Positions 6,806-7,070 of a stretch of DNA of 7,070 nt are shown here, piece after piece. The position numbers and the translations under genes are program-made. How positions within the stretch are numbered: the first letter of the stretch is position 1; each line of letters opens with the position of its first letter. The DNA lies in assembly GCA_013140935.1 (NCBI GenBank), contig JABFSD010000323.1:1-7070 (forward strand), written 5' to 3'. The notes under the pieces are model-generated. The model was given only the letters and a program-made list of their open reading frames with translations, had not been told where the DNA came from and ran no database searches. This DNA comes from Acidobacteriota bacterium. Lineage in GTDB: Bacteria; Acidobacteriota; Blastocatellia; RBC074.

Positions 6806-7070
6806 CTATTTTTTCAAAAGCCCCAACACGCCGAGCCATTCGCCGAAGCGTTCAATCCATTGATCCGTGGGCAGGTTTTGTTTACGCATGCCGAAGCCGT
6901 GACCGCCTTTCGCATACAAGTGCATCTCGACAGGCTTTTTCGCTGCGAGCCATTTGCTGTAAAGCGTCACGCTGTCAGCCGCGAGTCCGAGTGGGTCGTC
7001 CGTCGCCGTAACGATAAACATCGGCGGCGCATCTTTCGGCACTTCGCCGGGTTTGACTGCGCCCATGTAT
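6806..7070 (-). CDS. Alpha/beta hydrolase (esterase/dienelactone hydrolase type), C-terminal part only
   Basis: Seen: the frame is open to the right edge and ends with TAG at 6806, so only the last 87 or so residues are visible. The ATG at 7066 is internal: the preceding codon is TAC and the fold is incomplete. The piece [19 protein letters not shown] contains the strand plus acidic turn that carries the catalytic Asp in this fold (one of the two Asp at 7000-6995). [11 protein letters not shown] carries the catalytic His (codon at 6901-6899). The end, [18 protein letters not shown], is the usual terminal helix of carbohydrate-esterase-like members of the superfamily. The nucleophilic Ser, any signal peptide and the start lie beyond the window. 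Known: such enzymes hydrolyse acetyl, feruloyl or other esters, often from plant polysaccharides. The exact substrate is not readable. It is the first visible gene of the co-directional run and precedes aacS by 74 bases. Confidence 0.87.
   Translation of the reverse strand, partial: YMGAVKPGEVPKDAPPMFIVTATDDPLGLAADSVTLYSKWLAAKKPVEMHLYAKGGHGFGMRKQNLPTDQWIERFGEWLGVLGLLKK

Noticed and set aside
6732..6839. N-terminal extension of aacS to the ATG at 6839
   Set aside because: The extra 36 residues would be encoded by the palindrome and would overlap the end of the upstream hydrolase. The family's N-terminus begins at the ATG at 6731.

Overview
The window looks like a bacterial chromosome segment with a GC content in the mid-50s by eye. 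Six genes all lie on the minus strand, so transcription runs from position 7070 towards position 1. The gaps are only 42 to 101 bases, which suggests one or two co-transcribed units. The mix of genes fits an Acidobacteriota-type genome, perhaps Blastocatellia-like. It includes Tat-exported Gfo/Idh/MocA and enolase-superfamily proteins and a secreted glycine-rich protein of a type I associate with Acidobacteria. This taxonomic guess is inference from family memory.

In transcription order the window holds: (1) the C-terminal end of an alpha/beta hydrolase (esterase or dienelactone-hydrolase type), cut by the right edge; (2) a complete acetoacetyl-CoA synthetase, aacS; (3) a Gfo/Idh/MocA NAD(P)-dependent oxidoreductase with a twin-arginine leader; (4) a protein joining half of a VOC/glyoxalase fold to two cupin domains; (5) a secreted protein with a Gly-rich linker and methyltransferase-like (SAM fold) signatures; (6) a mandelate racemase/muconate lactonizing enzyme (enolase superfamily) with a Tat leader, cut by the left edge. 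An ester hydrolase, a sugar-type dehydrogenase, a bicupin and an enolase-superfamily enzyme together suggest catabolism of carbohydrate-derived or carboxylic-acid substrates. aacS would feed acetoacetate into acetoacetyl-CoA. No substrate can be read from the sequence.

The most striking non-coding signal is a dispersed intergenic palindrome with the core ACAAGATG-N-CATCTTGT. It occurs in three of the five gene gaps (about 1019-1049, 3314-3352 and 6754-6794). Two copies are perfect 19-20 bp inverted repeats that differ from each other at three positions, each matched by a compensating change in the opposite arm. The three gaps with the palindrome precede genes with no visible Shine-Dalgarno sequence. 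The two gaps without it carry a good GAGGAG site.

The gap between aacS and the oxidoreductase also holds two short tandem duplications. One duplicates the end and stop of aacS; the other duplicates the leader around the Shine-Dalgarno site. I saw no tRNA, rRNA, CRISPR array, insertion sequence or convincing promoter. No stretch longer than about 100 bases lacks a gene.
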